A stretch of DNA of 22,225 nt, taken from assembly GCA_027623815.1 (NCBI GenBank), contig JAQBUV010000043.1, positions 1-22,225 on the forward strand, in the 5' to 3' direction. This stretch comes from Casp-Chloro-G3 sp002816715. Its GTDB lineage: Bacteria > Chloroflexota > Dehalococcoidia > Lucifugimonadales > UBA3495. This document shows positions 22,201-22,225 of the stretch, in pieces (positions within the stretch are counted from its first letter, which is position 1; each line of letters opens with the position of its first letter). The translations under genes and the position numbers were made by a program. The notes below the pieces were generated by a model. The model did no database searches and had not been told where the DNA came from. It saw only the letters and a list, made by a program, of their open reading frames with translations.

Positions 22201-22225
22201 TTCCGGAGTAAGTGCTCAGATTTGG

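Overview
This 22.2 kb window looks like ordinary bacterial chromosome, moderately GC-rich, probably from the phylum Chloroflexota (a SAR202- or Dehalococcoidia-like lineage). That placement is inference. It rests on the gene mix, the Thr/Pro-rich linker in the lipoprotein at the right end, the frequent TTG/GTG starts and the short palindromic intergenic repeats. I see no phage, IS element, CRISPR array, rRNA or convincing tRNA.

Layout. Positions 1-1835 (+) hold the 3' end of hisD followed by hisC and hisB, translationally coupled and ending at a long hairpin. 2006-2788 (-) is a crotonase-family protein lacking both hydratase glutamates, read from a strong promoter whose -35 lies in a 12-bp palindrome. 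3086-4324 (+) is a geranylgeranyl-reductase-type flavoprotein. 4547-6822 (+) is an nfeD/SPFH (membrane serine protease plus stomatin-like) pair; nfeD has an in-frame TAG where its OB-fold domain should continue. A perfect terminator and a MITE-like repeat follow. 7195-8958 (-) carries a DUF429 protein and a MeaB/ArgK GTPase; the meaB promoter carries a palindrome of the same form as the one at the crotonase gene. 9443-11641 (-) encodes a full cysteinyl-tRNA synthetase fused in frame to a family-2 glycosyltransferase. 11764-12921 (-) is a DAO-type amine/amino acid oxidase, 13017-13268 (+) an FmdB zinc ribbon, and 13275-15335 (-) a DUF971 protein plus a ThDP enzyme of the acetolactate synthase/sulfoacetaldehyde acetyltransferase group. 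15590-16084 (+) is a VOC-fold protein. 16085-17202 is a poorly conserved stretch with two small membrane proteins and a decayed fragment.

17221-21464 (+) is the most interesting part: a FadR/GntR regulator with a near-consensus promoter and a perfect FadR-type operator in its leader, followed by a tightly coupled three-gene 2-oxoacid:ferredoxin oxidoreductase (gamma-delta, alpha, beta). The alpha subunit carries the Arg-for-Thr change and the Arg/Asp/Phe set I associate with oxalate oxidoreductase rather than pyruvate:ferredoxin oxidoreductase, and the gamma domain has lost the usual glycine-rich motif. A rho-independent terminator closes the operon and a lipoprotein gene with a non-canonical start ends the window.

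Working together: the DAO oxidase, the ThDP enzyme and the oxalate-oxidoreductase-like complex could all act on small C2 acids (glyoxylate, oxalate and relatives), and the crotonase-like and MeaB genes may share a regulator. Both ideas are inference from motifs and context.
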